NCBI GenBank assembly: GCA_014284505.1
Contig: JAAFYY010000001.1
Location: 2,666,001 to 2,730,000, forward strand
Source of the DNA: Streptacidiphilus sp. 4-A2
Lineage (GTDB): Bacteria; Actinomycetota; Actinomycetes; Streptomycetales; Streptomycetaceae
Length of the DNA: 64,000 nt
Direction of reading: 5' to 3'
Of this stretch, positions 47,532 to 58,100 are shown piece by piece. A model generated the notes under the pieces. The model saw nothing but the letters and a program-made list of their open reading frames with translations, was not told the origin of the DNA and ran no database searches. The translations under genes and the position numbers were made by a program. How positions within the stretch are numbered: position 1 is the stretch's first letter; each line of letters begins with the position of its first letter.

Positions 47532-48538
47532 TCACGAGGTGGGCGCCTTCTGCAGCGCCTGCGCGATCTGCTGGACCAGCTCGGGCAGACGCGGCCCCAG
47601 CGGGAGGCGACGTCGTCGTTCAGGGGTACCACCAGGCCGGTGCTGACGGCCGGGATGCCCGCCCAGCCGGGCCGCTTGGCCACGACGGCCGGGGACTGCC
47701 CGCCGTCCGCCGCGCTGTTGTCGGCCAGCAGGATCAGCTGCGGCTTCGCGGTGACGATGTACTCCTGGGACAGCTCCGGGTAGCCGCCGTCCGCGGCCTT
47801 GTCCGCCGCGTCCGCGATGTTCTTGAGACCGAAGAGTCCGACGACCTGCCCGATGAAGGTCTTGGAGGTCGCCGAGTAGTACGGGTTGGCGCTCAGCTCC
47901 CAGTAGTAGCTGAGGTTCTGGTGCGCGGTTCCGGCCGACTTCACGTCAGCGGCGATCTCGGTCTTCATGGTCGACACGGTCTGCGCGGCCTGGGCGTCGT
48001 GGCCGGTGGCGGTGCCGAGCTGGTCGATCTGCTGGTAGGCGTCGTCCAGGGTCGCGGCGGCGGGCTCGATCAGCACCGGCACCCCGACCTTGGTCAGCGC
48101 GGCGACCAGGCCGTTGGAGTCGGCCGAGGCGACAACCAGGTCCGGCGAGTACTTGATGATGGCCTCGGCGTTGGGCGTGAGCCCGCTGAGGCTGGTGACC
48201 GGAGCGCCGGACGGGTAGTTCGACTGGGAGTCGACGGCGACGACCTGCTTGCCGGCGCCGACCGCGTAGAGGTCCTCGGTCGCGGTCGGGGAGAGCGACA
48301 CGATCCGCTTGGGCTGGGCCTTCAGCGTGACCTTCCCGTTGGCCGGGCTGACCGTGACCGGGAACGCGGCCGAGGCGGACGAGCCGGATCCCGGGGAGGC
48401 GGGGGCGGTCGAGCTGGTCCCGGTGGAGCTGCTGGAGCTGCATCCGGCCAGCACCACCGCGACGGCGAGGGCCGTACCGACCGCTGTCAGGCTCCGGACC
48501 GCTGGTCCGCGCTGGTCGTGCCGTTGCCGAGCGAGCAT
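47532..48538 (-). CDS. btuF: Cobalamin-binding lipoprotein (BtuF-like), one frameshift
   Basis: About 336 residues. Lipobox 'VVLAGCSSS' after a Sec signal, Ser/Gly/Thr linker, then a class III binding protein: 'KRIVSLSPTATEDLYAVGAG', 'VVAVDSQSNYPSGA', 'SPDLVVASADSNG' and 'KPQLILLADNSAA'. Break near 47598; the end is 'LVQQIAQALQKAPTS'. It delivers substrate to the permease encoded next. First gene of the riboswitch-led operon. Confidence 0.86.
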
Positions 48539-48639
48539 GTTTTCGCCGTACTTCCGTCAGGGGCGGGAAGGCAGGCGATCGCTCCGGCCGGGCGCATGCG
48601 GGCGCATGGACCCCACCAGGACGTACCACCCTTCCCACG

Positions 48640-48830
48640 AGGGTTTGATGTCGTCCGCGCGTCAGGAGGCGACCTGGCTTGGGCCCCGGTGGGGCCGTCA
48701 CAGTTGCGGGACAGCGCCGGAATGGTCCACCGGAGGGGCGTGGACGTCACCGGCTTCGCTGCCTGGCGCGCTGCCGGTACCCGCACGTCTGGCGTCCGAA
48801 TCCGACCGTCGGTCACCGTAGCACGGCGTC
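48640..48830 (-). ncRNA. Cobalamin riboswitch
   Basis: On the minus strand the leader of btuF contains 'tccggcgctgtcccgcaact' followed by gt (48721-48700), the most conserved segment of cobalamin riboswitches, and 'aagccaggtcgcctcctga' (48680-48662), a good B12 box, separated by a GC hairpin (ggcccca.. ggggccc). The 5' part with ccggtg repeats reaches about 48830. A hairpin (gcgcatg/catgcgc-like, about 48590-48605) between it and the start could be the expression platform. B12 binding would shut the importer off. Exact ends are approximate. Confidence 0.85.
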
Positions 48831-48975
48831 ACCTTGTCCTGCGGAACCGGTGAGCGGGGGCACCTGGCCCCGGCTGCGCCGCCAGGGCCGGGTGCGGCGC
48901 CGGAGCGGGCGCCGGGGCGGGCAGCGGTCCGGTCTCCCGGCCGGCCGGTCCCCGCAGGCGCGGCGGGCGGCCCGG

Positions 48976-49769
48976 CTAGCCGGGTTGGGCGACCGCGCGC
49001 AGGAATGCCTCGGCGCACAGGTCCCGGACCTCCTCCACCGAGGGCAGGCCGTCGCCCAGCACGGGTCCGAGGACCGGTCTCAGCAGGATGTGGGTGACCA
49101 TCGGGCCTGCCAGCAGATGGAACAGGACCGGGAGCGGCAGCGTTCTCATCCGGCCCGCCTCCATGTGCGGCAGCAGCAGCCGGGCGAGGCTGTCGAACAG
49201 GCGCGGAGGTGTGCCTGCATCGCTCGCGCGGCGGGCCCCTCCGGTCGGCTGAAGAGATCCGCGAAGATCCCCGGGAGCACCCGCGGCTCGCTGTCGAACG
49301 CCGTGACCACGGCCTGGCAGACGCCGCGCACGGTGTCCTCAAGGCGCTCCGGCGGGTCGGCGGCCAGAGCTTCGAGGTCGGGCAGCGGGCCGTACCGCTC
49401 GTAGACGGCGCCGAGCAGGCCGTCCCGGCCGTCAAAGACCGTGTGCAGTCCGGGAAGCGAGCACTCGGCCCGCTCCGCGACGGCGTCCAGGGTCATCGCG
49501 CCGAGGCCCCGCTCGGCGACCAGCTGCGCCGCCGCCTCGATCGCGCGCTCACGCACCGGCCGGCGTCCGCCCGGGTCGACGCCCGCCCGCCGGACCGCCT
49601 CGTCCAGCGCGGCCCGGGAGCCCCCGAGGCGGCGCAGCAGTGTGCTGCGGGAGACTCCGGCCGCCGTGGCGATCGCCGTCAGCGGGACGTCGGCGACGTC
49701 CCGCCCGCATTGCCTGGCCGCGCCCAGGGCGGCGGCCACCAGGTCCGGGAACTGCTCATCCTGCTGCAT
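48976..49769 (-). CDS. TetR-type regulator, one frameshift
   Basis: About 264 residues. An unusual N-terminal segment with its own HTH-like stretch 'VPLTAIATAAGVSRSTLLRR' precedes a second HTH, 'RAIEAAAQLVAERGLGAMTL' and 'DAVAERAECSLPGLHTVF', followed by a helical ligand domain. Break near 49195. ATG 49769 is chosen because TATGAT (49782-49777) lies 7 bases before it, predicting a leaderless mRNA. It diverges from the FAD monooxygenase and probably represses it. Confidence 0.75.
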
Positions 49770-49775
49770 GTGGAA

Positions 49776-49822
49776 CATCATACGACTTGACATCTGAGAC
49801 GGTCCCAAACAGTCTGTATATG
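49776..49822. promoter_or_regulatory. Divergent promoter/operator of the TetR and monooxygenase genes
   Basis: Minus-strand -10 TATGAT (49782-49777) serves the regulator; on the plus strand TTGACA (49787-49792) is a -35-like hexamer and 'tgtatatg' (49815-49822) an AT-rich candidate -10 at non-standard spacing. agac-N11-gtct (49797-49815) is a hyphenated dyad lying between them. Confidence 0.5.
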
Positions 49823-49853
49823 TGAGTTCCACTCAGACTGAGGGGAGAGTGCC

Positions 49854-51085
49854 ATGAGTGTCGTCATCTCCGGGGGCGGACCGGCAGGCATGATGCTGGG
49901 CCTGCTGCTGGCGCGGGCCGGGATCGAGGTGACCGTGCTGGAGAAGCACGGCGACTTCCTGCGCGACTTCCGCGGGACACCGTCCACGCGTCCACTGTGC
50001 GGCTGATGGACGAGCTGGGCCTGGGACGGCAGTTCGCCGCACTGCCGCAGAGCCGGGTCGGCAACCTGGAACTGCCGGTCTCGGGCGGCGGGTTGATGCA
50101 ACTGACCGACTACGCGGCCTGCCCGCGCCGTACAACTACATCGCGATGATCCGCAGGGACCTGCTCAACCTGCTCGCCAGGAGGCCCGGCGGGAGCCGTC
50201 GTTCACGCTGCGGATGAAACCACCGCGACCGGGCTGATCCGGGAGGGCGACAAGGTAGTCGGGGTGCGCTACCGCACCCGGGACGGCGAGGAGGGCGAGA
50301 TCCGCGCCGCGCTCACGGTAGCGGCCGAAGGCCGCCACTCCGTGCTGCGCCGGAGGCGGGGCTGGTGCCCAGGAGTTCCCGGTCCCGTTCGACACCTGGT
50401 GGGTTCGGCTGCCCAGGTCCGTCGCCGAGGGGCCAGGAACCCCGGCTGACCCCGGCGTTCCGGAACGGCGAGTTCGCCCTGAGCATCACCCGGAACGACT
50501 ACTTCCAGATCGCTACTTCACCGCCAAGGGCTCCGACGCCCGGCTGCGCGCCGAGGGCGTCGAACATTCCGGGCCCGGATGCCGGCCTGATGCCGCAGTA
50601 CGCCGACCGGGTCGACCAGCTGGCGGCATGGACGACGTCCATCTGCTCGACGTCCGGCTCGACCGCTTCCGCGCTGGTACACCGACGGCCTGCTGTGCAT
50701 CGGCGACGCCGCACGCGATGTCCCCGGCCGGCGGAGTGGGGATAACCTCGCCGTCCAGGACGCGGGCGGGCGGCCACCCTGCTGGCCGCGCTTCGGGCTG
50801 GGCCGGCTGACCACCTGCCGACTGGCCAGGGTGCAGCGGCGCCGGTGGCGGCCCATGGTGATGTGCAGCGCGTGCAACTGATGCTGCACGACGGGGTGTT
50901 CGCCCCGGTGCTGGCCGGCCGCCGGGTCGGCGCGCCCCCGCGATCGTCCTGGCCGCCCGGTACCTCCCCGGATTCCGCCGGCTCCCCTCCCGCCTGGTCG
51001 CGCTGGGCCCGCGCCCGGAACACGCCCCGGCCTTCGCCCGCCGCTCCCGGCGGAGCCGAGCAAGGTGCAGCCGGCCAAGGCGTAG
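49854..51085 (+). pseudogene. FAD-dependent aromatic monooxygenase, eight or more frameshifts
   Basis: Pieces in all three frames assemble into a typical PHBH-like flavin hydroxylase: 'VVISGGGPAGMMLGLLLARA' (FAD site), 'TVLEKHGDFLRDFRG', 'STVRLMDELGLG', 'RRDLLNLLA', 'FRNGEFALSITRNDYFQIA', then 'GLLCIGDAAHAMSP.GGVGIN' (GD motif, also broken) and 'AARYLPGFRRLPSRL'. Breaks near 49970, 50118, 50182, 50352, 50430, 50515, 50630, 50685, 50755 and 50930. ATG 49854 has 'gggga'. The end at 51085 ('KVQPAKA') is a guess, because a tandem repeat covers this region. Either decayed or badly sequenced. Confidence 0.65.
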
Positions 51086-51114
51086 CCGAGCAAGGTGCAG
51101 CCGGCCAAGGTGCC
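51055..51114. repeat. Four copies of a 15-bp unit at the end of the monooxygenase gene
   Basis: gccgagcaaggtgca and gccggccaaggcgta alternate (51055-51069, 51070-51084, 51085-51099, 51100-51114, the last ending in gcc). One frame reads as a five-residue repeat (A-E/G-Q-G-A/V). Confidence 0.8.
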
Positions 51115-51130
51115 GCCACCGGCGCGGCGG

Positions 51131-51796
51131 TCAGCGCGGGACGGTCACCAGGCCCGTCTCATAGGCGAGGATGACCAGTTGCACCCGGTCCCGGGCGCCG
51201 AGTTTGGCCAGCAGCCGGGTCACATAGGTCTTCGTCGCCATGCTGATGACCAGTTCGGCGGCTATCTCGGTGTTGGACAGGCCGCGGCCGACCAGCGTGA
51301 GGATCTCCCGCTCCCGGTCGGTGATGCCGCTGATCCTTCGGGGTGCGGGAGCAGCGGCGGAGCCGGCCCGCTCGGGCCGTCCGGCGAACTCCGCGATCAG
51401 CCGGCGGGTGACGCTCGGCGCGATCAGGGCGTCCCCGGCGGCGACCACCTGGACGGCGGCGAGGATGTCGTCCAGGGCCATGTCCTTCACCAGGAAGCCA
51501 CGCCCCGGCGCGGAGCGCGGCATAGACACAGTCGTCGTCGTCGAAGGTGGTCAGCACGACCACCCGCGCCGCCGCCGGGCCCGCGGTGATCAGGCGGGTG
51601 GCCTCGATACCGTCCATGCCGGGCATGCGGATGTCCATCACCACCACGTCCGGGTGCAACTCCCCCGCCAGCCGGACCGCCTCCGCGCCGGTTCCGGCCT
51701 CCCCGGCGACCTCGACCCCGGGCGTGCCGGAGATGACCATCTCCAGAGCCGCCCGGACCAGCGGCTGGTCGTCGACCAGCGGACCCGGACGCTCAT
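51131..51796 (-). CDS. NarL/FixJ-type response regulator, two frameshifts
   Basis: About 222 residues. Receiver domain: 'LVDDQPLVRAALEMV' (acidic pair), phospho-Asp in 'VVVMDIRMPGMDGIE', 'VVVLTTFDDDD', Lys in 'GFLVKD'. LuxR HTH: 'ITDREREILTLVGRGLSNTE' and 'IAAELVISMATKTYVTRLLA'. Breaks near 51784 and 51505. ATG 51796 overlaps the end of the kinase gene. It probably controls the divergent ABC exporter. Confidence 0.83.
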
Positions 51797-53089
51797 CGCG
51801 CACCCCGGTCAGCGGCAGCCGGGCAGCGACCCGGAAGCCGCCGCCGATCCGCGGCCCGGCCTGGAACTCCCCGTCCAGCAGGGCGACCCGCTCGCGCAGT
51901 CCGGCCAGTCCGTAGCCGCCGCCCCGGGCAGTGCCCCGCTCCGGCCGCGGTCGGTGATCTCGACGGCCACCTCGGCGTCCCCGCGGCAGTCGACGGACAC
52001 CTGGCAGGAACCGGCCCCGGCGTGGCGCACCACATTGGCGACCGACTCCTGGATGACGCGGAAGGCCGCCAGGTCGACCTCCGGCGGCAGCGGGCACCGC
52101 TCACCGCGCCAGCGCACGTCGACCCTTACCCCCGCCGCGGTGGTCGCGGCGGCGAGCCGGTCCAGATCGGCCAGGCCCGGCGGCCGGCGCCGCCCGGCGG
52201 TGCCGCCTCCGGTGTCGTCCGCGGCGTCGTCCGCGGCGTCGTCGCCTCCGGTGCGCCTCCGGTGTCCTGCTCGGCCTGGCGCAGCGCGCCGAGCATGCGT
52301 CTGAGCCCCGACAGTGTCTCCCGCCCGCGGTCTCGATCTCGGCCAGCGCGTCCCGCGCCCGGTCCGGCCGGCTGTCGATGACCCGCCTCGCCGCACCGGC
52401 CTGCAGGGGCGATGCCCATGCTGTGCGCCACCGTGTCGTGCATCTCCGGGCGATCCGCAGCCGTTCGGCGGTGACCGCCTGGGTGGCCAGCTGGGCGCTC
52501 AACACTGGCTGTGCTCCCGGGACTGGCGGATCGAGCGTCCCACCAGCCAGGCGATGACGGCGGCAGGATGCCCTCGTCGAGACGCCGATGTGCGGCAGGC
52601 GGTGGTCAGCTGGACATGGTCGACGACCAGCACCGTCCCCGGCGCCCGGGCGCCGTCGTAGGTGGCGGTGGTCAGTCGAGGCGTTGTCCGGCGTCACGCC
52701 CAGTGGCAGAGAATCAGCCACGACAGCACAGGGCGGCACGGGAGGTCCGGCCCGGCCCGGCGGCCGGTGACCAGGCAGAGCGCGACGTCCACCGCCAGCA
52801 GCGCGGTCAGCGGCAGCTGTATGTCCGCGTGGGTCGCGTCCGTCACCGCGAGCGTGGCGACGAGCAGCAGGGCCGTCGAGAGCAGCGGCCGCCGGCTCAG
52901 CAGCGCGGCGGCGCCGAACGCGACCAGGGACGCGGCGGTGAGGACTGCCCAGTCGCGGTGGGCGGTGGGGCGCTCCGGGCTCCCGCCGAGGACGACCACG
53001 GGATAGCCGACCGACACACACCAGGCCAGGGCGGTCCACGCACTCGGTGGCACGCGCTTGAGCAGGGGCAGGGCCGGGGTCACGGACAT
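51793..53089 (-). pseudogene. Sensor histidine kinase (HisKA_3), several frameshifts
   Basis: N-terminal membrane part ('AWTALAWCVSVGYPVVVLGG', 'LLSTALLLVATLAVTDATHA', 'LTALLAVDVALCLV'), then 'QAVTAERLRIAR' leading to the phospho-acceptor 'MHDTVAHSMGIA', dimerisation helix, and the HATPase 'LAAFRVIQESVANVVRHAGA' (N box) and 'GYGLAGLRERVALLDGEFQA' (G box). Breaks near 52690, 52600, 52450, 52410, 52320, 52190 and 51930. Its stop overlaps the regulator start. Partner of the neighbouring response regulator. Confidence 0.75.
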
Positions 53090-53239
53090 GTGGTGATCGT
53101 AACCAGCCGCCCTCCCGAAGGCATCGGACCACGGTTGTACAACCAGGGTCGACCCGCCCCGCCATGGAGTGTCAGTTCCGGTCCGATGCCCGCCCGGTCC
53201 CGGCCCGGGCACCGTTGCAGGCATGACCGAAGGTGCAGG

Positions 53240-54145
53240 CATGATCGAAGTCCATGAGCTGACCAAGCGCTACGGCCGGAAGACGGCTGTGAACCGGCTG
53301 AGTTTCACCGTGGATCCCGGCCGGGTCACCGGGTTCCTCGGCCCCAACGGAGCCGGCAAGAGCACCACCCTGCGGCTGATCCTCGGTCTGCACACACCAC
53401 CAGCGGTCCGTCACCGTCGGCGGCCGCCCGTTCCGCTCGCTGCCCCGGGGGCTGCGGCAGGTCGGCGCGCTGCTGGACGCCGGTGAGGTGCACGGCGGGC
53501 GGACCGCCGGGCGCACCTGCGCGCACTGGCCCGGAGCAACACGATCCCACGCGGCCGGGTGGAGCAGGTGCTGGCGGAGGTCGGCCTCGCGGACGCGGCG
53601 GGCCGGCGGATCGGCGGCTTCTCGCTCGGCATGCGCCAGCGCCTCGGCATCGCCGCCGCGCTGCTCGGTGACCCGCCGGTGCTGCTGTTCGACGAGCCGC
53701 TCAACGGACTGGATCCGGAGGGCGTCCGCTGGGTGCGCGGACTGTTCCGCCGGCTGGCCGGGGAGGGGCGCACGGTCTTTGTGTCCAGCCATCTGATGTC
53801 CGAGATGGAGCACACCGCGGACCAGTTGATCGTCCTCGGCCGCGGTGAGCTGATCGCCGCCGAGAGCCTGGCGCGGTTCGCGGCCCGCGGCGGCGGGAGC
53901 GTGTCGGTGCGCACCCCGGAACCGGAACGGCTGTCCCCGCTGCTGACCGCCGAAGGAGGGTCGGTCCGGCGCGGGCCGACGGGCGGCTCACCGTGGCCGG
54001 GCTCGGCGCGGAGCGGATCGCCGCGACCGCCTTCCAGCACCGCATCCTGCTGAACGAACTCACCAGCCGCACCGGTTCGCTGGAGGAGGCGTTCATGGAA
54101 CTGACCGCCGACAGCGTCGAGTACCTCGCAGGAGAGACCCGGTGA
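53240..54145 (+). CDS. ABC transporter ATP-binding protein, two or three frameshifts
   Basis: About 301 residues. Walker A '[10 protein letters not shown]', then '[20 protein letters not shown]', signature '[17 protein letters not shown]' (LGMRQR, as in drug/bacteriocin exporters), Walker B '[15 protein letters not shown]' and 'SSHLMSEME' switch. Breaks near 53400 and 53980, probably also 53545. Two ATGs 18 bp apart (53222 and 53240) lie in a repeated 'gcaggcatgaycgaag' sequence; the second has 'gaaggtgc' upstream. Its stop overlaps the permease start. Confidence 0.83.
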
Positions 54146-54987
54146 CCGAACCGACGACGACCGCGGCGCCCGGCGCGCGGGCCCCGGAGCCCCGGGCCCG
54201 GTTCACCGATCTGCTCGCCGCGGAGTGGATCAAACTGTGGTCGCTGCGCTCGACCTTCCCGGCCTTCGTCGCGACCATGCTGGCGGCCGTGAGCGTCAGC
54301 GCCACTGCCGCATACGCCGACTACCGCAACTGGAGCGGCTACGGCCCCCAGCACCAGCAGTACTTCCGCGTGTTCGGGGCGGTGACCGACTCGTTCCCCA
54401 CGGGCAGTGCCACCCTGCTGATGGTGGGCGCCGGTGCCATCGGCGCCATCACGGTCCTCGGCGAGTACACCACCGGCATGATCCGCACGACCTTCACGGC
54501 CGTCCCGGCCCGCCGTTCGGTGCTGGCCGCGAAGGCCTGCGTGGTCACCGCGACCACCGGCGCCTTCGGCGTGATCGTGGCACTGGTCTCTTTCGGCGTG
54601 GCCCAGTTGATCCTGTCCGGCCGCGGCGCCGACTCCGGGCTCGGCCATCACGGCGTACCGCGCCTGCTCGCGGCGTCCGCGGCGCTGGCGCCGGTGTCCG
54701 CGCTGGTCGGCATGGGCCTGGCCGCGGTCATCCGGCACAGTGTGCTCACCATCGTGGCCACGGTCGCGCTGCTCTTCGTCCTGCCGTCGCTGCTGGACAG
54801 TCAAAAGCGTGCCACGGTCACCGTCCTGCACCTGATGGTCCTTCAGGCCTGGCGGCGCCTGAGCTTCGACCCCTCCCCCGGTGCCCCCTGGCCGTGGACC
54901 ACGACCGGAGCCTGGAGCGTGCTGGCCGCCTGGGCACTGGCCGGAGCGGCGCTGGCCGTGCTCACCTCGAACCGCCGGGACCAGTGA
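54142..54987 (+). CDS. ABC-2 type exporter permease
   Basis: Intact, 281 residues. N-terminal 'LLAAEWIKLWSLRSTFPAFV' amphipathic/first helix is characteristic of ABC-2 permeases; further helices include 'TLLMVGAGAIGAITVLGEYT', 'ATTGAFGVIVALVSFGVAQL', 'TIVATVALLFVLPSLL' and 'WSVLAAWALAGAALAVLTSN'. GTG 54142 overlaps the ATPase stop. With the divergent two-component system this makes a LiaRS/BceRS-like export module, possibly for an antibiotic. Confidence 0.86.
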   Translation: MTEPTTTAAPGARAPEPRARFTDLLAAEWIKLWSLRSTFPAFVATMLAAVSVSATAAYADYRNWSGYGPQHQQYFRVFGAVTDSFPTGSATLLMVGAGAIGAITVLGEYTTGMIRTTFTAVPARRSVLAAKACVVTATTGAFGVIVALVSFGVAQLILSGRGADSGLGHHGVPRLLAASAALAPVSALVGMGLAAVIRHSVLTIVATVALLFVLPSLLDSQKRATVTVLHLMVLQAWRRLSFDPSPGAPWPWTTTGAWSVLAAWALAGAALAVLTSNRRDQ

Positions 54988-55149
54988 GCGGCTCCCGGGC
55001 TCCCCGGGGCCGCCCCGGGGCGAGAGGGGCGGCTCCGGCTCGGGGCGCCGGGGCGGAACGCCCGCCGCGCGGGCCCGGCGGTGAGGCCAGGTCCGCGCGG
55101 CGGCGTCCCGCTCAGGGTGTCCGGTCACGACGGTGCCCGGACCCGGTGC

Positions 55150-58100
55150 TCACTGCACCACGGACCACACAAAGGTGGCCGTACCGGAGACTCCTTCCTT
55201 GTCCGTGGCCGTCACCGTCACCGTGTAGGTCCCCAGCGTGCCGCTCGCACCGGAGACCGTGCCGTTGGACGCGATGCTGATGCCCGGCGGCAGCCCGGTC
55301 GCGGTGAACGCGAGGGTCTGCGAGGCGTTGGAGTCCACGGCCTGCATGGCGAACGAGACCGCCGCGCCCCTGGGGCTGCTGTAGCCGAAGGGATTGACCA
55401 CGCCGACCGTCTCCGCACCGGGCACGCCCGAGTTCGGTGTGACGTTCGCGCTGACCGCGGTGTTGGCCAGGGAGACGCCCGCGCCCGCGGCGCCCGCCGC
55501 GATCTGCCCGGTCAGGGTCTGCGCCAGGCTGGTCGAACCGGTCAGCGGCAGGTTGCTGGACGCGTCCCCGACCTTGATCGAGTACCCGCCCGCGTGGGCC
55601 TCCCACTGGTTGTCCGTCGGCGACCAGGCGGCCAGGTCGTGGATGTCCAGTGGGAAGGTGACCGTGGTGCTCTGCCCGGGGCTGAGCGTGACCCGCTGGA
55701 AGCCCTTCAGCTGCTCCGGCGGGTCCTGGCTGGCGGCCGGGTCGCCGACATACAGCTGTGCCACGTCCGCGCCGGCCACCGACCCGGTGTTGGTGACCGT
55801 CGCGGTCACCGTGGCCGTGCCGTCGGCGTTGAAGGCGCCGACACCGAGGTTGGCGAAGGAGAACTTGGTGTAGGACAGCCCGAAGCCGAACGGGAAGGCG
55901 GGGGTGATGTTCTGGGACTGGTACCAGCGGTAGCCGATGTCCACGCCCTCGCTGAAGTCCACCCCGGTCGAGGTGCCCGGCCACTGCGCGGTGGTCTGCG
56001 CCGGAACCTGGCTCAGGCTGCCCGGGAAGGTGACCGGCAGCTTGCCCGACGGGTCGGCGCTGCCGAAGATCAGGGCGGCTGTCGCGGCGCCGGTCTCCTG
56101 CCCGCCGTACCAGTTCTCGAACACTCCCGCGACCGAGCCCAGCCACGGCATGACCACCGGCGAACCGCTGTTGACCACCACAATGGTGTTCGGGTTGGCC
56201 GCGGCCACGTCAGCGATCATCGTCTCGTCCGTGCTGGACAGGTCGAGGGTGGTCAGGTCGGTCTCCTCGCCCTCCGGGGCGTTGACGTAGATGATCGCGT
56301 CGGTCGCGGCCTGGGCCGCGGCGACGGCCTGCGGGATGTCGGTGGTGCCGTTGTCGTCGCCCTGGGTGTAGCTGACCTTGACGTTCGGGCCGGCCGCGTC
56401 CTGGATGCCGGTGATCGGCCAGATCGTGTTGGAACTGGTGACCGTGCCGCTGCCGCCGCCGGCGAGCTCCACCCCGGCGCCGCCGTCGGTGCCGATCACC
56501 GCGATCGACTCGCTGCCGTTCGGGTTGAGCGGCAGCAGGCCGTTGTTCTTCAGCAGGACCGTGCCCTCCTCCCCGAGTTGCAGCGCGGTCTGCTGGTGCG
56601 CCGCGCTGGTGACGGTGGCCGAGAGGGAACCGGTCTGCGGGTTGTCGAACATGCCGAAGGCGAACATCTGGGTCAGGATCCGGGCGACATTCCCGTTCAG
56701 CGTCGCCTGGCTCAGCGTGCCGGCCGTGAGCGCGGCGGACAGGGCGCTCGCGTCGGAGAACGGCATCGCCACGTCCATACCGGCCTCGGTCGACGGGACG
56801 CTGGAGTAGTCGGCGCCCCAGTCCGAGGTGATGAAGCCGCCGAAGTTCGCCTGGCCGTCGAGGCCCTGCTGCTGGATGTCGGCGTTCTGGCAGGAGGCGT
56901 CGCCGTTGACCACGGCGTAGGAGCACATCATCGCGGCCGGGGCGGAGCTGTCGATGGCCGACTGGAACGGCGCCAGGTACAGCTCTTCCAGCGCCTGCTG
57001 GCTGACCGTCTCATTGCTGTCGCCGTTGGGGTACTGCTCCTGGTCGTAGGCCGCGGTGTGCTTGACCATGGCCATCACGCCCTGGCTCTGCAGGCCCTCG
57101 ACCTCGGCCGAGGTGATCTGCCCGGCCAGGTACGGGTCCTCGCCATAGGTCTCGTAGGTCCGGCCCCAGCGCGGGTCGCGCACCAGGTTGGTGGTCGGGC
57201 CGAGCGAGACGTTCACCCCCTTGCCGGCGAACTCGTTCCCGATGGCCGAACCCTCCTGCTGGATCAGCGCCGGGTCCCAGGTCGCGGCGGCGTTCTCGCC
57301 GTCCGGGAAGGCCGTCACCCCGCCGGTGCCGTCACCGACCCCGTTCGGGCCGTCCTCCATATTGGTCGGCGGGATGCACAGATCGGGGATGCCGGGGATC
57401 TGGCCGATGTAGGACGAGCCGCCGTCACCGGCGACCAGGCTGAGCTCCTCCGACTGGTCCATGGTGTCCAGCACCTGCTGGACCCGCTGGGCGACCGGCG
57501 CGGTGGAGCCGACCCACGAGCAGCTGCCGTTGCCCCCGTTGCCGTTGCCGCCGGTGACCGGCGCGACGGTGGTCAGGCCGTAGACGTCGAACTCGAAGAC
57601 GGAGTAGCCGAACTGGGTGGCCCGGGCCGTGCCGTACATCCGCACATAGCGGGCGGTCACCGAGACCGGGAACGACTGGCTGCCGCCGGCCCCGGTCGTC
57701 GTGGAGTAGACCGTGGTCCAGGTCGAGTTGTCGCTGGACACCTGGACCTGGAACGCGGTGGCGTAGGCGTCCTCCCAGAGCAGGCCGACATCGCAGATCT
57801 GCTGCTGGGAACCGAGGTCCACCTCCAGCCACTGCGGGTCGCTGAAGGCGCTGGACCACCGGGTGCCGGGGTCGCCGTCGGTGGCGTCGGAGGCCGGGTA
57901 GTCAGTGGCGTCCTGGGTCGAGGAGGCCGTGGTCGGCTGGTCCAGCGCGAGGTCCTGCGTACCGCAGTACTCGGTCGGGCCGGAGCCGCCGCTCCCGCCA
58001 CCCGTTCCGCCGCCGCCGGTTCCGCCGCCGCCGGTGCCCTGAGTGAAGGCCAGGTAGTGGAAGTTCCAGCCGTTGGAGTCCTGGTCGACGGTGAGCGTCT

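Noticed and set aside
46934-48538. Fusion of the cobalamin-binding lipoprotein and the permease
   Set aside because: The join depends on a break near 47598; the separate ends (stop 47532, start 47506) fit the normal two-gene layout.
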